A stretch of 31,732 nt of DNA from DATCZS01 sp036525795 (GTDB lineage Bacteria > Actinomycetota > Acidimicrobiia > Spongiisociales > ZC4RG35). A program made the position numbers and the translations under genes. The stretch spans positions 1 to 31,732 of the forward strand of contig DATCZS010000035.1 of assembly GCA_036525795.1 (NCBI GenBank), given 5' to 3'. The notes under the pieces are model-generated. The model worked only from the letters and a program-made list of their open reading frames with translations. It made no database searches and was not told the DNA's origin. Shown one piece after another: positions 24,476 to 31,732 of this stretch; position 1 is the stretch's first letter; every line of letters starts with the position of its first letter.

Positions 24476-25225
24476 ATGGCGACCGCATCGAGAGACATCG
24501 ACACCCACGGGCCGAGCACCACGACCACCGAATGGCTGCGACTGGTCCGAGCCGGAGCGATCGTGATGGCCACCTGGTCAGTGGCCCTTCAGGGCTTCGC
24601 CCAGACACTGATCCCACCGGTGGCCGTGATCGGATTGGTGTTCCTGGGTTTCGTCCCTTTCCTGAAGGGGGAACGCCGAGCCCTGGGACTGGTGGTGGCC
24701 GTGTTCGGCGCCCTCGCCGTGGCGGGCAACCTCGAGATCATCCTCGACGATTTCCGGAATCCGGAGTCGGCCCCCGCCTTCATCCTCAATCTGGCTTCGC
24801 TGGTCGGTGTGACCCTGGCGGTGGTTGGCGGCGCGGCCGGGTTCCTGCGTCGCCCGTCCGGTTTGATCCGGACGCTGGCGGTCGGAGCTGCCGGCGTGTT
24901 CATCGCCGGAACCGTGGCGTCGCTGGCGATCGCGGCCGGTACCGAGTCGGACACCGCGCTGGCCGGCGACGTGGCGGTGACCGCCCGTCATGTGATGTGG
25001 GCTCCCGAGACGATCGCCCTCGATGCGTCGGACGGCGGCCTGTGGATCGACAACCAGGACGGGATTCGGCACACCTTCACCATCCCTCAGCTCGCGATCG
25101 ACGTCGAGGTGCCGGCTCTCAAGGCCCGTCGCGTCGACATCGACGCGGTTCCGGGCGAGTACCAGATCATCTGCACCGTCCCCGGTCACGAGACCATGAC
25201 CGGAACCCTGACCGTCGGAAACTGA
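24476..25225 (+). CDS. Membrane-anchored cupredoxin
   Basis: The 249-residue protein has a polar head, then about five hydrophobic segments (roughly 24-42, 46-64, 69-90, 99-123, 132-154), then an outside domain from about 160. That domain ends in a type I copper site: H199 in RHTFTI, and C233, H238, M241 in CTVPGHETM, the classic His...Cys-x4-His-x2-Met order of plastocyanin-like proteins. It could pass electrons at the outer face of the membrane or bind copper. A multi-helix anchor rather than one helix or lipid is unusual. GGAGGA precedes ATG 24476. It is first in an operon with the hydrolase (10-base gap) and the membrane protein after it. Confidence 0.88.
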   Translation: MATASRDIDTHGPSTTTTEWLRLVRAGAIVMATWSVALQGFAQTLIPPVAVIGLVFLGFVPFLKGERRALGLVVAVFGALAVAGNLEIILDDFRNPESAPAFILNLASLVGVTLAVVGGAAGFLRRPSGLIRTLAVGAAGVFIAGTVASLAIAAGTESDTALAGDVAVTARHVMWAPETIALDASDGGLWIDNQDGIRHTFTIPQLAIDVEVPALKARRVDIDAVPGEYQIICTVPGHETMTGTLTVGN

Positions 25226-25235
25226 GGAGACGACC

Positions 25236-26186
25236 ATGAACGAGACGAAGTACCGAGAGGCAGAGAAGAAGCTGTGGGACGGCGTGGGTCTCACGCCGAC
25301 CGAGCGGTTCGTCCGGCTCCCACGGATCGGCACGACCGTCCGGGTCCAGGAGGTCGGCGAGGGCGAACCCGTCCTGTTCATCCACGGGGGACCCAACTCC
25401 GGTTCCACCTGGGCACCGATGGTGGAGCACTTCCCGGGTTTCCGCTGTCTGCTGGTCGATCGACCGGGGACGGGCCTGAGCGAGCCGTACGAAGTTCGAA
25501 GGGACAACATCGTCCACTACGCATCCGTGTTCGTCGGTGATGTACTCGAGGGGCTGGGTCTCGATTCGGCTCAAGTGGTGGCGTCGTCGTTCGGCGGCAT
25601 GCTGGCGCTGTACTCGGCGGCGGCGGAACCGGGGTGCTTCCGGCGGATGGTGCAGATGGCCTGTCCGGCGATGGTGCCCGGGATGAAGACACCCTCGTTC
25701 ATGCGGGCCATCATGATCGGTGCGGTCCGCCGGATCATCGGCGCGCTGCCGCCCAACGCCCGGGCGAACGACGCCATCATGAGACAGCTCGGGCACGGTG
25801 CCGGCATGGACGCCGGCCGGATGCCCACGGGCTTCTCCGAGTGGTACCTGGCGCTCCAGCGGCACACCGACACCATGAGAAACGACGGCGACATGATCGG
25901 CCGCTTCGGTTCGCCGCGCGGCTTCGATGCTTCGCTCACCATCCCAGATGAGACCTTCGCAGGAGTCGACACGCCAACCCTGTTCCTGTGGGGTGAAGAC
26001 GACGGCTTCGGCGGACAGGAGGTTGCCAATGATGTCGTGGGACGGATGCCCGCCGCCGAGTTGGTGATGTTGCCCGACTCGGGACATCTCCCCTGGCTCG
26101 ACGACCCGCAGGGCATCGCCAGGGCATCCTCTGCGTTCCTGCGTGCCGGTGTGTCGGCTCCCGTGAAGGAGTCGGTGGAGGCCTGA
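25236..26186 (+). CDS. Alpha/beta hydrolase
   Basis: A 316-residue alpha/beta-hydrolase-fold protein without signal peptide, so cytoplasmic. The oxyanion region HGGPNSGSTW (50-59) and the strand-turn DRPGTGLSEP precede the nucleophile elbow ASSFGG, with S118; this replaces the usual first Gly of G-x-S-x-G by Ala. D256 in GEDDGFGG and H284 in SGHLPWLDDP complete the triad. The fold family includes C-C bond hydrolases, esterases and haloperoxidase-like proteins, and I cannot choose. GAGGAG is close to ATG 25236. It lies between the cupredoxin and the His/Cys membrane protein and is probably co-transcribed, though no link in function is obvious. Confidence 0.9.
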   Translation: MNETKYREAEKKLWDGVGLTPTERFVRLPRIGTTVRVQEVGEGEPVLFIHGGPNSGSTWAPMVEHFPGFRCLLVDRPGTGLSEPYEVRRDNIVHYASVFVGDVLEGLGLDSAQVVASSFGGMLALYSAAAEPGCFRRMVQMACPAMVPGMKTPSFMRAIMIGAVRRIIGALPPNARANDAIMRQLGHGAGMDAGRMPTGFSEWYLALQRHTDTMRNDGDMIGRFGSPRGFDASLTIPDETFAGVDTPTLFLWGEDDGFGGQEVANDVVGRMPAAELVMLPDSGHLPWLDDPQGIARASSAFLRAGVSAPVKESVEA

Positions 26187-26187
26187 G

Positions 26188-27090
26188 ATGCGTTTGGTCG
26201 TCGCCGTGACAGCCTGTGCCGTGGTGTTGCTGACGTCGCATACGGCGCTGGCGCACGGCGACGACCGGCTGGTGAGTGACACCCTGATGCTCGGCCCCGG
26301 TGAGACGGTGGCCTTCGAGGGCGACATCCATTACCACCGGCTGGTGGGGAGATTCGTCGCCGACGCACCCGTCGAGGTGCGGCTCATCCAGACCGACACG
26401 GGTTCGACAGCGATCGACCTGGACCCCGGATCCGATCTGGCCGTCAACCAGCTCGTGCGCTGCTGTGACGGACGGGCCTGGTCGCCGCATCAGCTGGTGA
26501 TCGAGAACACCGGCGCCGGGCCCGTCACCGTCGAGGCCAAGGCGACCCTGGTGCACGACGATCTGGCGGTGATGGTGTATCGGGCCGAGTCGGGCACTGC
26601 CGAATCGGTCGTGGTGATGGGAGCGCTGTGGGTGTGGGCATTGGCGCGGATTCGTCGACGGAAGTCCTCGACGCCACCGGCGCGCGCCATCCGAACCGTA
26701 GGTGTGGTGTTGGGGTCGGTCCTCACACTGGGCCTCTACGGCGCAGTGCGGTACCGGGCCGGCTCTGCTCCGGGTCTCCTCGCCGGACTGGCGGACGTTC
26801 CCGTTCTCCCCTTCAACCCCATCGTGTCGAGGGCCTCGCTCCTCATGGGCTTGGCGATGATCGGTTGGGCGGTGGCGGGAGCTCGATGGGCGAAGGCTGG
26901 CGGGGTGATGCCCCGGAGAGCCTGGGTGGCGCTCGGAGTCCTCGTGGTCGGGGCTGTCGTGGTGACCGCCGCAGCCGTCGGCACGACCTACCAGGTGTTG
27001 GGGATGCCGCTGGCCATGGCGCTCACCGCGGCGATCCCCGTGCTGGTCTTCATGGCGGTCGAGCTGAAGCGTCGACATGTCGAAGAGTGA
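26188..27090 (+). CDS. Exported His/Cys-containing membrane protein, unknown function
   Basis: I do not recognise this 300-residue protein. A signal peptide ends in TALA with predicted cleavage after residue 22, leaving a mature N-terminus HGDD. An outside domain of about 115 residues follows, with H48, H50, the pair C92-C93 and H101. Then come five hydrophobic segments (about 140-153, 168-187, 214-232, 244-262, 274-292) and a basic end. An N-terminal histidine right after the cleavage site recalls CopC-like copper proteins, and with the cupredoxin two genes upstream copper handling is a reasonable guess, no more. ATG begins one base after the hydrolase stop, so the genes are translationally close. 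Confidence 0.7.
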   Translation: MRLVVAVTACAVVLLTSHTALAHGDDRLVSDTLMLGPGETVAFEGDIHYHRLVGRFVADAPVEVRLIQTDTGSTAIDLDPGSDLAVNQLVRCCDGRAWSPHQLVIENTGAGPVTVEAKATLVHDDLAVMVYRAESGTAESVVVMGALWVWALARIRRRKSSTPPARAIRTVGVVLGSVLTLGLYGAVRYRAGSAPGLLAGLADVPVLPFNPIVSRASLLMGLAMIGWAVAGARWAKAGGVMPRRAWVALGVLVVGAVVVTAAAVGTTYQVLGMPLAMALTAAIPVLVFMAVELKRRHVEE

Positions 27091-27221
27091 AGTCCGCCGG
27101 CACCGCCGAACGCCGGCCGACTCGATCACACCGTGGGCTTCCCGGATCTACGACATCGTCTCCCCGCGAGGAGCGCCGTCGCAGGCTGGCGGGCGTATCC
27201 CGGCCGCGCCATGCTGACGCC

Positions 27222-28259
27222 ATGAAGATTTCCACCATGCTCGACTACGCCGGGGACCCGAGGGACGCAGCCACCCGTGTCCGGGTGTTGGAGAAGGCCG
27301 GGGTCGACATGGTGTGGGTGGCGGAGCTGTACAGCTTCGACGCCGTCAGCGTCCTCGGCTACCTGGCCGCCCATACCGAGCAGATGGAACTGGGGGCAGG
27401 GATCCTTCCCATCTACTCGCGCACTCCGACGCTCACCGCCATGACCGCCGCAGGTCTCGATGCCGTCTCGGGTGGCCGGTTCGTGCTGGGGTTGGGCGTG
27501 TCCGGCCCCCAGGTGATCGAGGGATGGCACGGCGTTCCATACGACCGGCCGATCGGCCGCACCCGCGAGGTGGTCGAGATCTGCCGCAAGGTGTGGCGAC
27601 GGGAGGTGGTCGTTCACGACGGCCCCAACTACCGACTGCCCCTCGCGCCCGGGCAGGGGACCGGTCTGGGCAAGCCGCTCAAGCTCGTCAACCGGCCGGT
27701 GCGCGAGGACATACCGATCTACCTGGCCAGCATCGGTCACCGAAACGTCGAACTGACCGCGGAAGTCGCCGACGGGTGGCTGCCCGCCTTCTTCCATCCC
27801 GAGAAGGCGCACGAGGTGTGGGGTGAGGATCTCGCCGCCGGGACGAGCGTGCGGTCGGACTCGCTGGGTGAGCTCGAGGTCGTCGCCGGTGGACCGCTCG
27901 CCTTCTGCGACTCCGAGGCGGCAGCGAGGATCAAGGACCTGGCGAGGCCTCGCATCGCCCTCTACGTGGGCGGGATGGGTTCCCGCGACACGAACTTCTA
28001 CAACGATCTCTTCTTCCGGTACGGGTTCGAGCGCGAGGCCGAGCTCATTCAGGACCTCTACATGTCGGGACGCAAGGCCGAGGCGGAGGCGGCGGTCCCC
28101 CAGGAGTATCTCGATGCCACGCTGCTGGTGGGCGACGAGGGGTTCGTGCGCGATCGGGCGAAAGCCTATGCCGCCGCCGGAGTCACCCGCCTCCAGGTGG
28201 ATCCACTCGGCGACGACCCCGTCGGCGCGGTCCGTCGCCTCAGGACGCTGATCGACTGA
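27222..28259 (+). CDS. LLM-class F420-dependent oxidoreductase (Rv3520c-like)
   Basis: A luciferase-like monooxygenase-fold protein of 345 residues. Landmarks are KAGVDMVWVAELYSFDAVS near the N-terminus, ELGAGILPIYSRTPTLTAMTAAGLDAVSGGRFVLGLGVSGPQV in the middle, GRTREVVEICRKVW, and the late IPIYLASIGHRNVELTAEVADGWLP. These match the actinobacterial group near Mycobacterium Rv3520c, assigned to cofactor F420 rather than FMN; substrate is unknown. ATG at 27222 opens MKISTMLDYAGDP. The 131 bases before it hold nothing I recognise. Transcription is in the same direction as the cupredoxin operon, but the gap suggests its own promoter. Confidence 0.9.
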   Translation: MKISTMLDYAGDPRDAATRVRVLEKAGVDMVWVAELYSFDAVSVLGYLAAHTEQMELGAGILPIYSRTPTLTAMTAAGLDAVSGGRFVLGLGVSGPQVIEGWHGVPYDRPIGRTREVVEICRKVWRREVVVHDGPNYRLPLAPGQGTGLGKPLKLVNRPVREDIPIYLASIGHRNVELTAEVADGWLPAFFHPEKAHEVWGEDLAAGTSVRSDSLGELEVVAGGPLAFCDSEAAARIKDLARPRIALYVGGMGSRDTNFYNDLFFRYGFEREAELIQDLYMSGRKAEAEAAVPQEYLDATLLVGDEGFVRDRAKAYAAAGVTRLQVDPLGDDPVGAVRRLRTLID

Positions 28260-28490
28260 CCCTGCCGGCACGCCTTGCACGGGGCCGGATCGAGACGATC
28301 GATGACGCCGGTCATTCGTGCGCCATCACCCGTCTGGACGCCTTCCGAGCCGCCGTCGAGCGATTTCTGGCAGTCTCCGTCGAGTGACCCGCGGCGAAGC
28401 ATCTCCGATCGCGTCCCGCGCTCTTCCGTCGAGCCGGCCTCCGGCCCCGCCACTGACAACCGGCCGCCGCGCGGTGGCTACCGTCCGCGG
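28260..28490. other. Gap before MFS gene, no recognised gene
   Basis: The 231 bases are open in the MFS frame back to 28275, but the encoded segment is rich in Pro, Ser and Arg, unlike any domain. I read it as untranslated or promoter DNA. No clear promoter, RNA gene or repeat is seen. Confidence 0.5.
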
Positions 28491-29669
28491 ATGCGGACGC
28501 GACCTGCGGTGCTCGTGGCTGGGCTCGGCACGCTCATCGTCGTGGCGTTCGGGACCGTGCTCTACGGCTTCAGCGTGTACGCCACCGACGAGGCGGCGGG
28601 CTCGGTGTTCTCGACCTCGGTGCTGTCGCTCGGCCTGAGCGGTGCCACGGTGGTGAACGGACTGCTCGCCCCGGCGGTCGGGCGGTTCGCCGACCGTCGC
28701 GGTGTCCGCGGCGCGATCGCCCTCGGGGCGGTGCTCCTCTTCATGGGGCTCTGGGGATTCTCGACTGCACGCGAGAACTGGCACGTGATCACCTCGTGGT
28801 GGTTGCTCCTGGGGCCGGCGACGGCGCTCGTCTACTACGACCCGGCGATCATCGCCCTCAACCAGTGGGTCCCGGTGGCGGACCGACCGAGGGCCTTCGG
28901 GATGCTGACCGTGGTCGGCGGCATGTCTGCGACGATCTTCATCCCTCTCGCCGGGTGGCTGGTGGAGTCGCTCGGCTGGCGGCCCGCTGTCCGCGTGCTC
29001 GCCGGGCTGGGGCTGGTCGTCGGGCTGGCGGTCTCACGGTTCGTCGTACCGTCTGGCATCCCGAGCGATCATCCACCGGCGGCCCGGCATGCCACGCTCG
29101 TCGCTCTCGTTCGCGATCGTCGATGGGTGCTGTTCACCGCGGCTGTCGTGATCGTGCAGGCCGGGACCTCGGCCATCATCGCCCTGCGGGTGGATCGGTT
29201 CACCGAGGTCGGATTCGCGCTGGGGACGGTCACGGCGCTGGCCGGTGCGGCGTCGCTCGTCAGCCTGCCGGGCCGGTTGTGGGGGCCGATCGCCGCCGCC
29301 CGGTGGTCGGGAACCGGTGTGTTCGCCTTGGTGCTCGGCGTGATCGCCCTGTCTGCCGTGCTCGCTGCCGTTCCGGTCGGCACAGGTCTGATGGTCGCCC
29401 ACTTCACGGTGTTCGGCCTCGCCTTCGGCGCGTTCACGGCAGTGCGGGCAGTGGTGATGAGCGGCTGGTACTCCGTCGAGCGATTTGGCGCCGTCAACGG
29501 CTCCCAGTCTGCGGTGGCCCTTGTGTTGGGCGGCCTTGGGCCTCTGGCAGTGGGAGTCGGCCGGGACGTCACCGGCGGCTACCCCGGACCTCTGGCAGTC
29601 CTGGCGGTCGCCCTGGTTCTGGGAGCCGTGCTGTCGGTGGCCTCGGGTCGGGTCCACTCCGACGGATGA
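28491..29669 (+). CDS. MFS transporter
   Basis: The 392-residue protein has about twelve hydrophobic segments. The loop between helices 2 and 3 reads GRFADRRGVRG, the major facilitator signature G-x3-D-R-x-G-x-R-x. Helix-rich segments include AGLGTLIVVAFGTVLYGF, ALGAVLLFMGLWGF, and VFGLAFGAFTAVRAVVMSGW, with a central loop at about residues 185-210 (SGIPSDHPPAARH). The N-terminal half resembles the oxalate/formate or monocarboxylate-type exchangers (YDPAIIALNQWVP), but substrate is unclear. ATG at 28491 gives a normal MFS length with MRTRP before the first helix; the ribosome site is weak. It converges with the hydratase operon after 13 bases, and may move a substrate of that pathway. Confidence 0.88.
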   Translation: MRTRPAVLVAGLGTLIVVAFGTVLYGFSVYATDEAAGSVFSTSVLSLGLSGATVVNGLLAPAVGRFADRRGVRGAIALGAVLLFMGLWGFSTARENWHVITSWWLLLGPATALVYYDPAIIALNQWVPVADRPRAFGMLTVVGGMSATIFIPLAGWLVESLGWRPAVRVLAGLGLVVGLAVSRFVVPSGIPSDHPPAARHATLVALVRDRRWVLFTAAVVIVQAGTSAIIALRVDRFTEVGFALGTVTALAGAASLVSLPGRLWGPIAAARWSGTGVFALVLGVIALSAVLAAVPVGTGLMVAHFTVFGLAFGAFTAVRAVVMSGWYSVERFGAVNGSQSAVALVLGGLGPLAVGVGRDVTGGYPGPLAVLAVALVLGAVLSVASGRVHSDG

Positions 29670-29682
29670 CGACCCGCTGCAG

Positions 29683-30390
29683 TCAGCTCACTCGCACCGA
29701 GATCGGCTCGAAGGGGTCGAGCGCAAAGGTGAACTCGGTGCCCTCGGTCACCGGGATCGGAGGGATGACAGAGCCGGTGATGATGACGTCGCCCGCCTTC
29801 AGCGCCTCGCCGTGAGCCGCCAGAGTGCTCGCCACCGTCGACACGATCCAGGGGTACGGGCCGGTAAGCGCCTCGAGTTCGGTGACGGCGGCCCGTTCAT
29901 GCCCGTCGACCAGGATGCGGGCCACCAGCCCTTCGATGTCGAGTCCGGCACGGGCGTCGTCCATCGTCCCGAAGACGAGTCCCTCGTGGAAGATGTCGCC
30001 CGCCACGATGCCCGACACCTGGTCGGGCTGGATCGGCAGATCGATATTTGCCAGCTCGATCGCCGGTCCCACCGACGAGATCGCCGCCCTGGCCTCGTCG
30101 TCCGATGCTCCGGGTCCCAGGTCGGAACCACACACGACGGCCACCTCGAACTCGACGATTCCCCGCTCCCAGCCGGTGGCATCCACCGATGCTCCGGGCT
30201 CGAGCACCGTGCGATCGGTGAGGAACCCGAGGAGTGGCGCGGTGATCTGCATCAGTTCCAGCGCCGCCGGGGCACCGAAGCCGACCTTCCATCCGATGGG
30301 CCGGGCGCCGCTGTCGATCATCCGGCGTCGGGTGGCAAGCTGAATCGGCAGACCCTCCCGGACGCGCGGGTCCTCCCATGGCGCGCTCAT
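29683..30390 (-). CDS. 2-keto-4-pentenoate hydratase / fumarylacetoacetate hydrolase-related enzyme
   Basis: A 235-residue protein of the hydratase/decarboxylase family (MhpD and 4-oxalocrotonate decarboxylase relatives). Family marks: GWKVGFGAPAALE near the N-terminus, VEFEVAVVCGSDL with the E-x-E metal-binding pair, PAIELANID, and GDVIITGSVIPPIPV near the end. Enzymes of this type hydrate or decarboxylate 2-keto acids from ring-cleavage or sugar-acid pathways, with a divalent metal. It starts inside the cupin stop (4-base ATGA overlap) and is the last gene of the three-gene operon. Length is slightly shorter than typical (about 260). The actual keto acid is unknown. Confidence 0.88.
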   Translation of the reverse strand: MSAPWEDPRVREGLPIQLATRRRMIDSGARPIGWKVGFGAPAALELMQITAPLLGFLTDRTVLEPGASVDATGWERGIVEFEVAVVCGSDLGPGASDDEARAAISSVGPAIELANIDLPIQPDQVSGIVAGDIFHEGLVFGTMDDARAGLDIEGLVARILVDGHERAAVTELEALTGPYPWIVSTVASTLAAHGEALKAGDVIITGSVIPPIPVTEGTEFTFALDPFEPISVRVS

Positions 30391-30794
30391 CCGAGGGCCT
30401 CCTCGTCGACCTCGTATCCCGAATCCTCCAGGGAGCCGCAGCCGTTCCATCCCCACACCAGCACCACGTCGTCGGTGCCCGTGTTGTCGAAGCCGTGCCA
30501 TCGACCGCGCGGCGTCCAGATGACGTCGCCCGTTCCGGCGCGTTCGGTGCCGTCGTCTGTGTAGATGTTTCCCGACCCCTGGAGCACGATGAAGAACTCG
30601 TCCGCGTTCCGATGCAGATGGCGGTCGTGGCGCGCCCCCGGAGGAAGCACCGTCCAGCCGAGGAGGAAGTCGTCTGTGCCGACGCCCGCCTTGTCGATCA
30701 GGAACTGGACCCGCATGTCGATCCAGCCCTCGTCTTCCCGCAGGCCGCCGACGAGAGGGACGTTCGACAGATTGGTGTGGAAGCGCTCCGTCAT
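30387..30794 (-). CDS. Cupin-domain protein
   Basis: A 135-residue single cupin. Motif 1 is seen as RHLHRNADEFFIVLQGSG with likely metal ligands H59, H61 and E66. Motif 2 is GDVIWTPRGRWHGFDNTG with H100. All four ligands are kept, so a metal-dependent role (isomerase, dioxygenase or sugar binding) is possible. It overlaps the genes on both sides by 4 bases, indicating translational coupling with the dehydrogenase upstream and the hydratase downstream. A GGGG-rich stretch lies before ATG 30794. Exact activity cannot be predicted, and small cupins often serve as isomerases or regulators within catabolic operons. Confidence 0.88.
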   Translation of the reverse strand: MTERFHTNLSNVPLVGGLREDEGWIDMRVQFLIDKAGVGTDDFLLGWTVLPPGARHDRHLHRNADEFFIVLQGSGNIYTDDGTERAGTGDVIWTPRGRWHGFDNTGTDDVVLVWGWNGCGSLEDSGYEVDEEALG

Positions 30795-31669
30795 CGCCCC
30801 ATCCCCGCCAGCATGTGATAGACGTCGAACACCGTGACGAAGTCGCGGTGATCGATTCCGAGTCCCCGGCACGCATTGAGCAACTCGTTGGCGACCGCGC
30901 CGAGCGGTGCAGGCGAGCCCTGGCGTCTCGCCACCTCGAGCGCCAGGATCATGTCCTTCTGCTGGAGGGTCACGTCGGCGAGCGGTTTGTCCGGCATCTC
31001 CAGGATGAACGGGCCGCGGTATCCCATCACGGGCGAGGCGACGACGCTCTTCAGCATCGCGTCGACGGCCACGGCCCGGTCGACCCCGCCCTTCTCGGCG
31101 AGGGCGACCGACTCGCAGAAGACCACCATCTCGACGATGAGGGTCAGGTTGATGGCGACCTTCATCTGGACGGCGGTGCCAGACGGACCGATGTAGCTCA
31201 CCTTGGAGCCGATGTCGTACAACACGGGCTCCACCATCTCGTAGGCGGCTCGATCGCCGCCGACCATGGTGGAGGCGGTTCCCCCCTTGATGGTCACGGG
31301 GCTCCCGGAAAGAGGGGCGTCGAGCATGGTGAGGCCGCGCTCGGCGAAGGCCGACGCCACCTCCCGGCTCGTGTACGGGTCGATGGTGCTCATGTCGAGG
31401 TACACCCCTGCGGAGGAAAGCCCGGCGATCACTCCGTCATCTCCGAGGGCGACCGCTGTCACCGCCTTGGCGTCGGTCACCATCGAGAAAACGAAGTCGG
31501 AGGCTGCCGCCACCTCCCGGGGGGTGTCCGCCCAGACCATGCCCTGGGAGACCAGCGGGTCCGCCTTCGATCTGGTGCGGTTCCATCCGGACACCTGGTG
31601 ACCGGCGGAGATCAGCCGGGGCACGATGACCTGTCCCATGTCCCCCAGCCCGATCCATCCGAGTCTCAT
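30791..31669 (-). CDS. 3-hydroxyisobutyrate dehydrogenase-family oxidoreductase
   Basis: A 292-residue beta-hydroxyacid dehydrogenase. The cofactor site IGLGDMG is at 6-12, N30-R31-T32 in WNRT favours NADP, the substrate loop DAPLSGSP is at 117-124, and the catalytic lysine K170 with N174 is in MKVAINL. Members reduce or oxidise 3-hydroxyisobutyrate, tartronate semialdehyde, succinic semialdehyde and similar short hydroxy acids. GGGAGG lies eight bases before ATG 31669, so this is the first gene of the operon. It is followed by the cupin with a 4-base overlap. The substrate is open, but with a keto-acid hydratase in the same transcript a short hydroxy- or keto-acid pathway is likely. Confidence 0.92.
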   Translation of the reverse strand: MRLGWIGLGDMGQVIVPRLISAGHQVSGWNRTRSKADPLVSQGMVWADTPREVAAASDFVFSMVTDAKAVTAVALGDDGVIAGLSSAGVYLDMSTIDPYTSREVASAFAERGLTMLDAPLSGSPVTIKGGTASTMVGGDRAAYEMVEPVLYDIGSKVSYIGPSGTAVQMKVAINLTLIVEMVVFCESVALAEKGGVDRAVAVDAMLKSVVASPVMGYRGPFILEMPDKPLADVTLQQKDMILALEVARRQGSPAPLGAVANELLNACRGLGIDHRDFVTVFDVYHMLAGMGR

Positions 31670-31732
31670 CTCAAGCCTCCCGCGTCGGTATCCATCGGCC
31701 AGGAGATGACGGTACCCGAAGGCGCCGACCCT

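Noticed and set aside
23112..24566. Open frame of about 484 codons on the + strand opposite the histidine kinase
   Set aside because: Charged, repetitive translation with no motif; the kinase on the opposite strand has H, N and G boxes.
1..31732. CRISPR arrays, insertion sequences, phage genes or rRNA
   Set aside because: No regularly spaced repeats, no transposase, integrase or phage structural protein and no rRNA-like sequence were seen on either strand.

Overview
The window is dense, high-GC bacterial DNA: 25 protein-coding genes, short gaps (none above about 300 bases) and many 4-bp ATGA overlaps. A predicted F420-type luciferase-like oxidoreductase, frequent GTG starts and the general gene mix suggest an actinobacterium, possibly class Acidimicrobiia. 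That placement is inference; no rRNA or other marker gene is present.

Region 1 (1-2993, + strand) is the most unusual. A SLATT/DUF4231-type membrane protein, cut by the window edge, is followed 15 bases later by a 742-residue protein. That protein joins an N-terminal TIR domain, one transmembrane helix, a solute-binding-protein-like region and a C-terminal von Willebrand A domain with an intact MIDAS motif. SLATT and TIR domains recur as effectors in bacterial conflict systems. This layout suggests an envelope sensor coupled to a cytosolic NAD-active TIR domain and a membrane effector.

Region 2 (3068-11112) is a D-xylose locus. The uptake genes xylF, xylH and xylG run leftwards and are followed by a short-chain dehydrogenase. 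A Gfo/Idh/MocA oxidoreductase faces the other way. Beside it xylA and xylB (isomerase and kinase) run leftwards and lead xylose to xylulose 5-phosphate. A 32-bp perfect palindrome lies between xylF and xylH. No xylose regulator gene is visible.

Region 3 (11199-17540) holds a divergent pair resembling UnbU (NqrB/RnfD-like membrane protein) and UnbV (FG-GAP plus ASPIC/UnbV domain) of enediyne clusters, here without any polyketide synthase. It is followed by a creatinase-fold M24 homologue whose metal ligands look mostly lost, and a convergent acyl-CoA ligase of the malonyl-CoA synthetase type.

Region 4 (17594-21623) has a tRNA-like remnant, a YjdF/DUF2238-type membrane protein, a retinol-dehydrogenase-like SDR, a small membrane-anchored HExxH protein and a SulP anion transporter with STAS domain.

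Region 5 (21628-27090) has a NarL-type response regulator overlapped with its histidine kinase. Divergent from these is a three-gene operon: membrane-anchored cupredoxin, alpha/beta hydrolase, and a His/Cys-containing exported membrane protein.

Region 6 (27222-31669) has the luciferase-like oxidoreductase, an MFS transporter and, on the - strand, a tightly overlapped operon of a 3-hydroxyisobutyrate-dehydrogenase-like enzyme, a cupin and a 2-keto-4-pentenoate-hydratase-like enzyme, which looks like a small catabolic unit.
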